Assembly (NCBI RefSeq): GCF_032393985.1
Contig: NZ_CP135918.1
Span: 2,852,001 to 2,916,000 of the forward strand
DNA: 64,000 bases
Source: Fischerella sp. JS2
GTDB lineage: Bacteria; Cyanobacteriota; Cyanobacteriia; Cyanobacteriales; Nostocaceae
Direction of reading: 5' to 3'
Under the pieces are notes generated by a model. It ran no database searches, was not told where the DNA came from, and was given only the letters and a program-made list of their open reading frames with translations. Positions 1 to 7,575 of this stretch are shown one piece after another. Position 1 is the stretch's first letter; each line of letters starts with the position of its first letter. Both the position numbers and the translations under genes were made by a program.

Positions 1-48
1 TTCCGTGAGAATGTGAATGCAATTCGTCCCTTCGGCAGAAGACCATAA
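1..48 (+). CDS. C-terminal tail of a carboxysome shell protein (CcmK-like), cut by window edge
   Basis: Only the last 15 codons and a TAA stop at 46-48 are present; the reading frame enters from the left edge. The tail contains FREN and ends RPFGRRP. It stops 6 nt before the ccmL start, so it belongs to the same transcript. In cyanobacteria the gene before ccmL is a ccmK hexameric shell gene, and the FREN stretch fits a CcmK C-terminus, but identity rests mainly on position. Confidence 0.55.
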   Translation, partial: FRENVNAIRPFGRRP

Positions 49-54
49 ATCATA

Positions 55-357
55 ATGCAAATTGCCAAAGTGCGTGGCACAGTAGTTAGCACCCAAAAAG
101 ATCCAAATCTTAGAGGTGTTAAACTACTGCTGTTGCAGTTAGTAGATGAAGAAGGACGCATTCTGCCAAAATACGAAGTAGCCGCCGATAGTGTTGGTGC
201 TGGGGTAGATGAGTGGGTACTTGTCAGTCGTGGTAGTGCGGCTCGTCAAATTCTTGGCAATGAACAGCGTCCAGTAGATGCCGCTGTCATAGCGATCATT
301 GATACAGTTTATGTTGAAGATCGCATGGTTTACAGCAAAAAAGAGCAATATCGATAA
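55..357 (+). CDS. ccmL: Carboxysome vertex protein CcmL
   Basis: A 100-residue protein starting MQIAKVRGTVVST, the standard opening of the CcmL/EutN/BMC-V family. Members form pentamers that cap the twelve vertices of the carboxysome shell. Conserved internal pieces seen here are VAADSVGAGVDEWVLV near residues 42-57 and GSAAR near 60-64. Length is normal for the family (about 100). It begins 6 nt after the preceding stop and is followed by ccmM, ccmN and ccmO in the usual beta-carboxysome order. The start ATG at 55 is the only sensible one. Confidence 0.96.
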   Translation: MQIAKVRGTVVSTQKDPNLRGVKLLLLQLVDEEGRILPKYEVAADSVGAGVDEWVLVSRGSAARQILGNEQRPVDAAVIAIIDTVYVEDRMVYSKKEQYR

Positions 358-359
358 AT

Positions 360-478
360 CATTGGTTATTGGTCATTGGTTATTGGTTATTGGTTAGTGG
401 TTAGTCGTTAGTAGTTAGTGGTTAGTAGCTAATAACTAACAATAGACAAATGACAAAGGACAAATGACAAATGACAAA
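360..478 (+). repeat. STRR block between ccmL and ccmM
   Basis: Heptad-type short tandem repeats: runs of TTGGTTA and TTAGTGG/TTAGTAG, followed by copies of ACAAATG. They fill nearly the whole ccmL-ccmM spacer. Such arrays are typical of heterocystous cyanobacteria. The ccmM Shine-Dalgarno lies just beyond the block at 491-495. Confidence 0.85.
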
Positions 479-504
479 GAAGTCAATTGAGGAGGAATCT
501 CGCA

Positions 505-2169
505 ATGGCAGCCCGCATTACCGCGGAGGCGGCTCCCCCAACCCCGTGGTCAAGAAATTTAGCTGAGCCAACAATAGATCCATCGGCGTTTTTGCATTCG
601 TTCTCCAACATTATTGGGGATGTCAGGATAGGAGCAAATGTAATCATTGCGCCCGGTACGTCGGTAAGGGCAGATGAAGGTACGCCTTTTTACATCGGCG
701 AAAACACTAATCTTCAAGATGGTGTTGTGATACACGGTTTGGAGAAAGGGCGTGTAATTGGTGATGACCGACAAGAATACTCTGTATGGGTTGGCAAGAA
801 TAACTGTATTACCCACATGGCTTTAATTCACGGGCCATGCTACGTAGGAGATGACTGTTTTATTGGTTTTCGCTCTACGGTGTTTAATGCCAGGGTGGGA
901 GCAGGTTGCATCGTCATGATGCACGCTTTAATCCAAGATGTAGAAATTCCCCCAGGTAAATATGTACCTTCTGGGGCAATAATTACTAACCAGCAACAAG
1001 CTGACCGCTTGCCAGATGTGCAAGCTGATGATAAAGAATTTGCCCATCACGTGGTTGGGATTAACCAGGCACTACGAGCAGGTTATTTGTGTGCTGCGGA
1101 TAGTAAATGTATTAGAACTATTCGTGATGAATTAACTAATTCTTATACAAGCATAGAAGTTGATGTATTTGAAAGGAGCGACGAGGTGTCTAGCAATAGC
1201 TTGGGTGCGGAAACAGTAGAGCAAGTACGCTATTTGTTACAGCAAGGATATCAAATTGGTACAGAACACGTAGACCAAAGACGATTCCGCACAGGTTCTT
1301 GGACTAGTTGCAAACCAATTACAGCGAGAAGCTTAGGTGAAGCGATCGCAGCTTTAGAAACTTGTCTAAGAGACCATAGTGGCGAGTATGTGCGTCTATT
1401 TGGTATTGACCCCAAGGGCAAACGGCGTGTGTTGGAAAATATTATCCAACGTCCCGATGGTGTTGTTCAAGCACCAAGTTCCTTTAAAGCTCCTGCTAGT
1501 TACAGCAACAATGGCAGCTACAACGGCAACGGCAGCAGCCACAGCAATGGTAGCAGCAGACTCAGCAGCGAAACAATCGACCAAATCCGTCAATTATTAG
1601 CGGGTGGTTACAAAATTGGTACAGAACACGTTGATGAACGTCGATTCCGTACTGGTTCTTGGCAAAGCTGCAAGCCCATTGAATCAAGTTCTGCTGGGGA
1701 TGTAGTTGCAGCCCTTGAAGATTGTATGGATAATCATCAAGGCGAATACGTACGCTTGATTGGGATCGATCCTAAAGCGAAACGCCGCGTTTTAGAAAGC
1801 ATTATCCAGCGCCCTAATGGCCCAGTTAGTACATCTAGTAGCAGTAAATCGACTTTTACAACGAACTCTTATGCTGCTAGTGGCACAACAGCAACAGCAA
1901 CTAGTAGCCAATTAAGTTCCGAAGCAGTAGAACAACTACAGCAACTGTTAGCTGGAGGCTTTAAAATTAGCGCTGAACACGTAGACGGGAGACGTTTCCG
2001 TACAGGTTCCTGGGCTAGCTGTGGACAAATTCAGGCTAATAGCATTAAGGAAGCGATCGCAGCATTAGAAGGCTACATGAACGAATATCAAGGCGAATAC
2101 GTGCGCTTGATTGGTATTGACCCCAAAGCCAAGCGTCGGGTATTGGAGTTGATTGTTCAGCGACCGTAA
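505..2169 (+). CDS. ccmM: Carboxysome assembly protein CcmM (gamma-carbonic anhydrase plus three SSU-like domains)
   Basis: The 554-aa protein organises Rubisco inside the beta-carboxysome. Residues about 1-210 form a left-handed beta-helix gamma-carbonic anhydrase domain. The zinc-ligand histidines H77, H104 and H109 are present, and C196/C202 match the activating disulfide pair known from thermophilic CcmM, so this domain may be catalytically active. Three Rubisco-small-subunit-like (SSUL) repeats follow at about 228-318, 352-438 and 471-554, each with a RRFRTGSW core, joined by Ser/Asn/Thr-rich linkers. SSUL1 and SSUL2 carry the redox cysteine pair (SCKP and ETC or EDC); SSUL3 has lost the second cysteine. 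ATG 505 is chosen because GGAGG lies at 491-495; a TTG at 487 is in frame but overlaps that site. Confidence 0.97.
   Translation: MAARITAEAAPPTPWSRNLAEPTIDPSAFLHSFSNIIGDVRIGANVIIAPGTSVRADEGTPFYIGENTNLQDGVVIHGLEKGRVIGDDRQEYSVWVGKNNCITHMALIHGPCYVGDDCFIGFRSTVFNARVGAGCIVMMHALIQDVEIPPGKYVPSGAIITNQQQADRLPDVQADDKEFAHHVVGINQALRAGYLCAADSKCIRTIRDELTNSYTSIEVDVFERSDEVSSNSLGAETVEQVRYLLQQGYQIGTEHVDQRRFRTGSWTSCKPITARSLGEAIAALETCLRDHSGEYVRLFGIDPKGKRRVLENIIQRPDGVVQAPSSFKAPASYSNNGSYNGNGSSHSNGSSRLSSETIDQIRQLLAGGYKIGTEHVDERRFRTGSWQSCKPIESSSAGDVVAALEDCMDNHQGEYVRLIGIDPKAKRRVLESIIQRPNGPVSTSSSSKSTFTTNSYAASGTTATATSSQLSSEAVEQLQQLLAGGFKISAEHVDGRRFRTGSWASCGQIQANSIKEAIAALEGYMNEYQGEYVRLIGIDPKAKRRVLELIVQRP
1174..1188 (+). 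promoter_or_regulatory. Internal ribosome-binding site and GTG start for short CcmM
   Basis: AGGAG at 1174-1178 precedes an in-frame GTG at 1186-1188 by 7 nt. The GTG is codon 228 of ccmM, exactly where the linker ends and SSUL1 begins. Initiation here would give a 327-aa, roughly 35-kDa protein made only of the three SSUL domains, matching the short CcmM form known in Synechococcus elongatus. Confidence 0.8.
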
Positions 2170-2171
2170 GA

Positions 2172-2275
2172 AAGGGTATGAGGAGTAAGAGGGGTATGAA
2201 GGGTATGAGGAAAAAATGCTTCTCCATACTTTTCTCACTCCCCTCACTCCTTACACTCCCCCACTCATATTTATC
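2172..2275 (+). repeat. Repeat-filled ccmM-ccmN spacer
   Basis: Purine-rich units resembling GGGTATGAGG and AAGGGTATG on the left are followed by pyrimidine-rich CTCACTCCC units on the right, so the two halves could partly pair. The ccmN start lies 24 nt past the block. Confidence 0.6.
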
Positions 2276-2299
2276 TTGGCTTCCGAGGTTAAAAATTCC

Positions 2300-2962
2300 A
2301 TGTCTGTGCCGCCACTGCGCCTGGGTAACAACTTTGACTCCTACATCAGTGGCGAGGTAATAATTCATCCGAGTGCTGTGATTGCACCAGGGGTGATACT
2401 GCAAGCGGCTCCAAGCAGTAAGATTATTATTGGATCAGGGGTTTGTATTGGTATGGGGTCAATCCTCAAAGTTCATGAAGGAACCCTAGAAGTAGAAACT
2501 GGGGCAAACCTGGGAGCCGGTTTCCTCATGATTGGCAGTGGTAAAATTGGTGCAAATGCTTGCATCGGTTCAGCAACAACAGTGTTTAATTGTTCTGTGG
2601 CTCCTGGACAAGTAGTCGCACCAGGTTCAGTTCTGGGAGACAACAGTCGCCATTTGAGTGATTCTGTCGCAGTAACTGAAAAAACCCAACAGCCACAACC
2701 ATCTACTACTAATCCTGCTTCTAGGGAAGAGGATATAGACATACAAGAAGACTTGTGGAACTCTCAATCAAATTCCTCCCTATCTTCCGCTACTCAGGAC
2801 TCACAACTGGACACTCAGGGTAAACAAGAGCCTACCACTGAATCTCCAAATAACATCGGTACTCACATTTACGGACAGGGAAGCATACAGCAATTGTTGA
2901 TCACTTTATTTCCGCATCGGCAATCCTTGAATAAGCCCTCTTCTGACGATCAGTCTGAGTAA
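2300..2962 (+). CDS. ccmN: Carboxysome adaptor protein CcmN
   Basis: A 220-aa protein. The N-terminal part (about 1-125) is a hexapeptide-repeat beta-helix related to the CcmM carbonic anhydrase domain (IIHPSAVIAPGV, ANLGAGFLMIG). A polar, Ser/Thr/Gln-rich linker follows, then a C-terminal amphipathic helix at about 187-212 (IYGQGSIQQLLITLFPHRQ), the encapsulation peptide that docks on the shell protein CcmK. CcmN thus bridges CcmM-Rubisco to the shell. The ATG at 2300 is chosen because MSVPPLRLGNNFDSYISGE is the family start and GAGG lies at 2285-2288; upstream in-frame codons read through repeat DNA. Confidence 0.94.
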   Translation: MSVPPLRLGNNFDSYISGEVIIHPSAVIAPGVILQAAPSSKIIIGSGVCIGMGSILKVHEGTLEVETGANLGAGFLMIGSGKIGANACIGSATTVFNCSVAPGQVVAPGSVLGDNSRHLSDSVAVTEKTQQPQPSTTNPASREEDIDIQEDLWNSQSNSSLSSATQDSQLDTQGKQEPTTESPNNIGTHIYGQGSIQQLLITLFPHRQSLNKPSSDDQSE

Positions 2963-2972
2963 GTGTTACATG

Positions 2973-3060
2973 GAAGTATGAAGTGTGAAGTATGAAGTAT
3001 GAAGTGTGAAGTACAAAGTAATAATTTTTTATCCTTCAGCCTTCATCCTTCATCCTTTGT
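2973..3060 (+). repeat. STRR block between ccmN and ccmO
   Basis: Heptads of the type GAAGTAT/GAAGTGT, at least six in a row, followed by an oppositely oriented CTTCATC run. The block lies in the spacer directly before the ccmO ribosome-binding site (GGAG at 3073-3076). Confidence 0.8.
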
Positions 3061-3083
3061 TTTGAATATCCTGGAGAATTCAC

Positions 3084-3839
3084 ATGGACGCATACAATGC
3101 CCAGACATCTCGTCGAGACATCCTCAGGGATAGTGCTTTGGGGTTAGTGTCAACTCGCAGTTTTCCGGCCATAGTAGGTACGGCAGACATGATGCTGAAA
3201 TCCGCTGGGGTTCACCTAGTTGGATATGAAAAAATAGGCAGTGGTCATTGTACTGCTATTGTCAGAGGAGCGATCGCTGATGTCCGTCTAGCGGTAGAAG
3301 CTGGTGAGCAAACTGCTAAACAGTTTGATCAGTTTGTTTCTAGCTTAGTAATTCCTAGACCATTTCCCAACCTAGAAGTAGTGTTACCGATCAATAGTCG
3401 TCTTAGCGCAATCACTGAAGATGGTAGTTATAGTCGTTTAAGTAATCAAGCAGTTGGCTTAGTAGAAACGCGGGGTTTTCCTGCAATGGTAGGAGCTGCT
3501 GATGCCATGCTCAAAGCTGCTGATGTCCAGCTAGCAGCATATGAAAAAATTGGTTCAGGTTTGTGTACAGCCATTATTCGTGGCTCTGTAGCAAATGTTG
3601 CGGTAGCAGTAGAAGCTGGCATGTATGAGGCAGAACGCATTGGAGAATTAAATGCTGTAATGGTAATCCCTCGACCGCTTGATGAATTAGAACAAACTCT
3701 ACCAGTAGCAAGTTGCTGGCTAGAAGAGCGTCAACCTGTGAGATTGCCACTCAATATTAAAGAGCCAGTTGCTGAAGCAGAATTACTCCAGTTGCCAGAT
3801 TTGTCTGCATTACCTGTAAAAATACAGGAGGAATCATAA
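3084..3839 (+). CDS. ccmO: Carboxysome tandem-BMC shell protein CcmO
   Basis: A 251-aa protein with two bacterial-microcompartment domains in tandem. The first is at about residues 17-85 (GLVSTRSFPAIVGTADMMLK, then GSGHCTAIVRG) and the second at about 124-195 (GLVETRGFPAMVGAADAMLK, then GSGLCTAIIRG). Tandem BMC proteins form pseudohexameric trimers in the shell; CcmO is needed for shell closure in model strains. It is the last gene of the visible ccm operon and is followed by a hairpin. The ATG at 3084 has GGAG about 7 nt upstream. Confidence 0.94.
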   Translation: MDAYNAQTSRRDILRDSALGLVSTRSFPAIVGTADMMLKSAGVHLVGYEKIGSGHCTAIVRGAIADVRLAVEAGEQTAKQFDQFVSSLVIPRPFPNLEVVLPINSRLSAITEDGSYSRLSNQAVGLVETRGFPAMVGAADAMLKAADVQLAAYEKIGSGLCTAIIRGSVANVAVAVEAGMYEAERIGELNAVMVIPRPLDELEQTLPVASCWLEERQPVRLPLNIKEPVAEAELLQLPDLSALPVKIQEES

Positions 3840-3857
3840 CAAATGTGATAATAAAAA

Positions 3858-3898
3858 AACGTTGTACACACCTAGCAGGATGAGGTTAGTACAACGTT
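3858..3898 (+). terminator. Hairpin after ccmO
   Basis: A perfect 10-bp inverted repeat: AACGTTGTAC at 3858-3867 and GTACAACGTT at 3889-3898 with a 21-nt loop, 19 nt after the ccmO stop. There is no long U-tract, so it may be a weak or factor-assisted terminator, or an mRNA 3'-end stabiliser. Confidence 0.55.
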
Positions 3899-4090
3899 GT
3901 TTACTATCCCCAAAAAGCACCTTCAAGGTGTGCAACGTTGGCTGGAAGGCATCTTACGCTTTGCTTGTTGTTCTGATAATAACTTTTTAATTCTATAAGT
4001 TAAATACCTATCTAATAATAACAGGCATAGAGTAATATCTATATTTACAACTCATTACTTGAAGTTGCCATTAGTAGAGGAGAATCACCC

Positions 4091-5029
4091 TTGAACCAAG
4101 CGACGTTGCACCAATTGAAGGTGTTTGAGGCGGCGGCGCGACACGGTAGCTTTACACGTGCCGCAGAAGAACTTTTTCTTACCCAACCTACTGTTTCTAT
4201 GCAAATCAAGCAATTGACGAAATCAGTGGGTTTGCCGTTATTTGAACAAGTAGGTAAGCGCCTGTATTTGACAGAGGCTGGACGAGAATTATACGCCACT
4301 TGTCGGCAAATTTTCGAGACAATAGCCCAGTTTGAAATGAAAGTGGCAGATTTAAAAGGGCTAAAACAAGGACAATTACGCTTAGCAGTAATTACCACAG
4401 CTAAATATTTTATACCACGTTTGTTAGGGCCTTTTTGTCAGCTTTATCCAGGGATTGATATATCACTGAAAGTGACAAATCATGAAGGTATTCTGGAACG
4501 CATGACTAATAATATGGACGACTTATATATTATGAGTCAGATTCCAGAGCATTTGGATATAAGTTATCAACAGTTTTTGGAAAATCCCTTAGTAGTTTTA
4601 GCACCAATCAATCATCCTCTGGCAAAAGAAAAAAATATCCCTATTCAACGTCTTGCTGATGAACCCTTTATTATGCGGGAACCAGGTTCAGGAACACGCC
4701 GCGCTGTGCAGAAATTGTTTGACCAGCATGGGGTGAGTGTAAAGGTTAAACTAGAATTGGGAAGCAACGAAGCAATTAAACATGCTATCGCTGGTGGTTT
4801 AGGAATTTCTGTTTTGTCTCGTCATACCCTGTTACCAGACACCGGAGATTTAACCATTCTAGATGTAGAACACTTTCCCATTAAACGAGATTGGTACATG
4901 GTTTATCCATCTGGAAAACAACTGTCTATTGTTGCTCGTACCTATTTTGAGTATTTACTGGATGCAGCCAAACAAATAGTTGAGCGAACTGCTGTTTCTA
5001 TTAGTGAGAAGCATGAGGAAAGTGCATAA
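4091..5029 (+). CDS. cmpR: LysR-type regulator of carbon assimilation (CmpR/RbcR family)
   Basis: A 312-aa LysR-type transcriptional regulator. The N-terminal winged helix-turn-helix covers residues 5-65 (LKVFEAAARHGSFTRAAEEL, then TQPTVSMQIKQL). The rest is a periplasmic-binding-like co-inducer domain. This subgroup (CmpR, NdhR/CcmR, RbcR) responds to inorganic carbon status, sensing metabolites such as 2-phosphoglycolate or RuBP in studied strains. The location just after the ccm genes supports a role in CO2-concentrating gene control. The start is TTG at 4091: AGGAG at 4078-4082 sits 8 nt upstream and no better start fits. The exact paralog name is my inference from context. Confidence 0.85.
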   Translation: MNQATLHQLKVFEAAARHGSFTRAAEELFLTQPTVSMQIKQLTKSVGLPLFEQVGKRLYLTEAGRELYATCRQIFETIAQFEMKVADLKGLKQGQLRLAVITTAKYFIPRLLGPFCQLYPGIDISLKVTNHEGILERMTNNMDDLYIMSQIPEHLDISYQQFLENPLVVLAPINHPLAKEKNIPIQRLADEPFIMREPGSGTRRAVQKLFDQHGVSVKVKLELGSNEAIKHAIAGGLGISVLSRHTLLPDTGDLTILDVEHFPIKRDWYMVYPSGKQLSIVARTYFEYLLDAAKQIVERTAVSISEKHEESA

Positions 5030-5745
5030 ACTAAAGTACAAAATTTGCAACTTTGGATTTTCGCAGGGAAGTTTAAAAATGGAATTCCGTAGCAATTTTA
5101 TCTGACTTGACAAAGAGGGGAGATATATAAGGGAAATGTTATTTTTCTTATTTATAATCTCCCTCTGTATAGCAATCTCGGTTTTTTGGGATTAAACATA
5201 TGCAAGCAAGTTAAAAATAGATATGGATATATTTAGTAAAGCTTTGCTCAAAATCGTGGTCTTTTTAAACGCAAAGGGGCGCTGAGGAAAGCGCAGAGGG
5301 GCGCAGAGTTTTGGTACAGGTATTTCGCGATGAATTGCAATTTGGTACTAAGCAGTATCTAAATTAAGCTTTATTTTATGAAAATATCTCACTGATCGAG
5401 AAAAGATAATTGATCATAGAGATATATGGTTCTTTTTTTACTCTAAATATAGAAAATTATTATTTTAGATTTCAATGTATATAGTTGCTTGTTAAAATAG
5501 AAAAAGCATGTTTTCCAAAAAATTAAAATACGTATTTAATAGCTAAATAAATAATAATTAATTGTTTAGTTTGTTTATAAATAAATTAATTTGTTTAAGA
5601 TTTTTAAAAATAAATTACAAAAAGTAATTGGTATATATAACTGACAGGCATGTGTACTGGAATAAGCTAAGCATATTGGTTTTTTTAAAATAAATATCAT
5701 TTCTAGTGCAATCTGCAAAATTATAATTTTTTAAAAGAATGAACT
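5030..5745. other. AT-rich gap with a dispersed repeat
   Basis: Contains no credible gene. A roughly 110-nt dispersed repeat lies at 5241-5353. From about 5400 to 5745 the sequence is very AT-rich with several TATAAT-like stretches, plausible as the promoter and leader region of the histidine kinase gene at 5746. Confidence 0.6.
5241..5353 (+). repeat. Dispersed repeat, copy 1 (partner at 55105-55219)
   Basis: Begins GCTTTGC and contains TTTTTAAACGCA, a core GGGGCGCAGAGTTTT, and ends near GGTACTAAGC. The copy at 55105-55219 has the same landmarks in the same order. The GCGCAGAG core also recurs around 35041-35084 (reverse) and near 22530. Confidence 0.75.
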
Positions 5746-7362
5746 ATGAATAAACTACGCATTCTCCATCTTGAAGATGATCCTATCGATGCCGAACTTA
5801 TTCGGCTAATGCTAGCTAAAAATGGTTTGGAATGTGAAATACTATTAGCGAAGATGGGTTCTGATTATCTCGCTGCTTTAGATGAGGATAATTTTGATTT
5901 AATTCTGTCTGATAGCAGCATTCCTGGATTTTCTGCACAGGCTGCTTTAGAGACAGCCCAGCAAAAGTGCCCAGATGTCCCCTTCATCTTTGTTTCCGCT
6001 GGTATCAACGAGCAAGAAGCTACTAATTATTTACGTCAAGGAGCAGTAGACTATATTAGTAAAAATCAGTTATGGCGACTTGTACCGATTATTCGGCGTG
6101 CAGTTAGTGGTATAACACAACAGCGATCGCAAAGCAGCTTAGCTCTGAAAATTTCGGCGATGAAACAACTGATCAAGGTAGTTCAGGAACTTTCACTAGC
6201 GCGTAGCTTGAAAGAAATTACGGCGATTGTACGTGTAGCAGCACGAGAACTTACCAATGCTGATGGGGCTACCTTTGTGTTGCGTGAGAAAGATATGTGT
6301 TATTACGCCGAAGAAAATGCTATTCAACCGTTGTGGCAAGGTAAACGTTTCCCGATCAATGTGTGTATCGGTGGCTGGTGTATGCAGCACAAGCAACAGG
6401 TAATTATAGAAGATGTGTATGGTGATGAGCGCATTCCTTTTGAAGCTTATCAGCCCACTTTTATCAAGAGTTTAGTGATGGTACCAATCCGCAAAGAAGA
6501 ACCTATTGGCGCGATTGGTAACTACTGGGCGACACCACATCGGGCGACTTCAGAAGAAGTGGAATTGATTCAGGCTTTGGCAGACACTACATCAGTAGCA
6601 ATAGAAAACGTCCGGGTTTACAACGAACTAGAACAAAGAGTACGCGATCGCACGGCGGAGTTAGAAGCTGTAAATCAAGAACTCGAAGCTTTTGCCTATA
6701 CCCTCTCTCACGATTTGCGATCGCCACTAGGTGCGATCAATGGCTACAGCACACTTTTACTAGATGAATACGGTAGTAAACTTGACGAGCAAGCAAAATA
6801 TTACATTAACCGCATGTGCCTTGCTGCTGAACGTATGAACGATCAGATTGAGCATATGCTCTGTTTACACCAACTCTCACGAGTGGAAATTCAGCCGCAA
6901 ATAGTCAATCTTAGCAACATGGCTCAGGAGATTTTAGCAAACCTTAAGGCTAGTAATCCTGACCGTCAAGTAGAAACTATTATTCAAGCAGAACTCATAG
7001 CGCATGGCGACCCTGTTCTTTTGCGGGTTGTGTTAGATAATTTATTATCTAATGCTTGGAAGTATACATCCCAGTGTCAGGAAGCTCGAATTGAGTTTGG
7101 TGCTGTGTCAGAATCTGACGGTTTGCCAACGTTTTATCTGCGGGATAATGGTGCTGGTTTTAACATGAAATATGCTGAGAAATTATTTCGACCTTTCCAA
7201 AGAATGCACACTCAGGAAGAGTTTCCAGGTACAGGTGTTGGACTTGCTTCTGTGCAGCAGATTATCAAAAAACACGGCGGACGCATCTGGGCAGAAGCAG
7301 CAGTTAATCAGGGAGCGACGTTTTATTTTACCCTTCCTAAGGGGATAGAAGTGGAGGTGTGA
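5746..7362 (+). CDS. Hybrid sensor histidine kinase: receiver, GAF, HisKA, HATPase
   Basis: 538 aa. Residues 1-120 form a response-regulator receiver with phospho-acceptor D56 in the LSDSSIPG loop. A GAF domain spans about 145-285 and probably binds a small ligand or chromophore; I see no phytochrome-type cysteine that I can assign with confidence. A short coiled coil (ELEQRVRDRTAELEAVNQELE) leads to HisKA with phospho-acceptor H322 (SHDLRSPLGAINGYS). The HATPase domain shows the N box (LDNLLSNAWKYT), G1 (DNGAGF), F box and G2 (GTGVGLASVQQII). No membrane segment, so it is cytosolic. The N-terminal receiver implies input from another kinase. It is monocistronic, so the partner is unknown. Confidence 0.92.
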   Translation: MNKLRILHLEDDPIDAELIRLMLAKNGLECEILLAKMGSDYLAALDEDNFDLILSDSSIPGFSAQAALETAQQKCPDVPFIFVSAGINEQEATNYLRQGAVDYISKNQLWRLVPIIRRAVSGITQQRSQSSLALKISAMKQLIKVVQELSLARSLKEITAIVRVAARELTNADGATFVLREKDMCYYAEENAIQPLWQGKRFPINVCIGGWCMQHKQQVIIEDVYGDERIPFEAYQPTFIKSLVMVPIRKEEPIGAIGNYWATPHRATSEEVELIQALADTTSVAIENVRVYNELEQRVRDRTAELEAVNQELEAFAYTLSHDLRSPLGAINGYSTLLLDEYGSKLDEQAKYYINRMCLAAERMNDQIEHMLCLHQLSRVEIQPQIVNLSNMAQEILANLKASNPDRQVETIIQAELIAHGDPVLLRVVLDNLLSNAWKYTSQCQEARIEFGAVSESDGLPTFYLRDNGAGFNMKYAEKLFRPFQRMHTQEEFPGTGVGLASVQQIIKKHGGRIWAEAAVNQGATFYFTLPKGIEVEV

Positions 7363-7366
7363 GGGG

Positions 7367-7500
7367 TGTGTAGACGCGCTTTGCGCGGCTTAAGGTAAGG
7401 GTGAGGTAAGAGAGGTAATAAAAACCACTAACCACTAACTACTAACCAATCACAACCAACAACAAATAACCAATAACCAACCACTAACTACCAAAAACTA
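7367..7500 (+). repeat. TAGACGCG repeat followed by STRR
   Basis: A copy of the GTGTAGACGCG family with a short internal inverted element (CGCGCTTTGCGCG), then GGCTTAAGGTAAGGGTG, lies at 7367-7405. Heptads of ACCACTAACTA and CAACCAACAA type follow to about 7500. Other copies of the first element are at 20078-20109, 62187-62262 and in degenerate form near 63495. Confidence 0.75.
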
Positions 7501-7575
7501 AATCTTGACGGCTAGACCTGTAAACCTGCAAAATTAACCAGCACGTCTATATAAAAACATAGGGGGAAACTGGTA

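Noticed and set aside
360-478. Possible CRISPR array in the STRR blocks
   Set aside because: Units are 7 nt with no spacers of constant length; no cas genes nearby.
487-504. TTG 487 as the ccmM start
   Set aside because: It overlaps the GGAGG at 491-495 that serves ATG 505, and the extra residues are not family-like.
2045-2404. 119-codon minus-strand frame over ccmM end and ccmN start
   Set aside because: Opposite two strongly supported carboxysome genes and crossing repeat DNA.
4045-4398. 117-codon minus-strand frame opposite the LysR gene
   Set aside because: It overlaps the HTH-coding region of a clear LysR gene; low-complexity composition.
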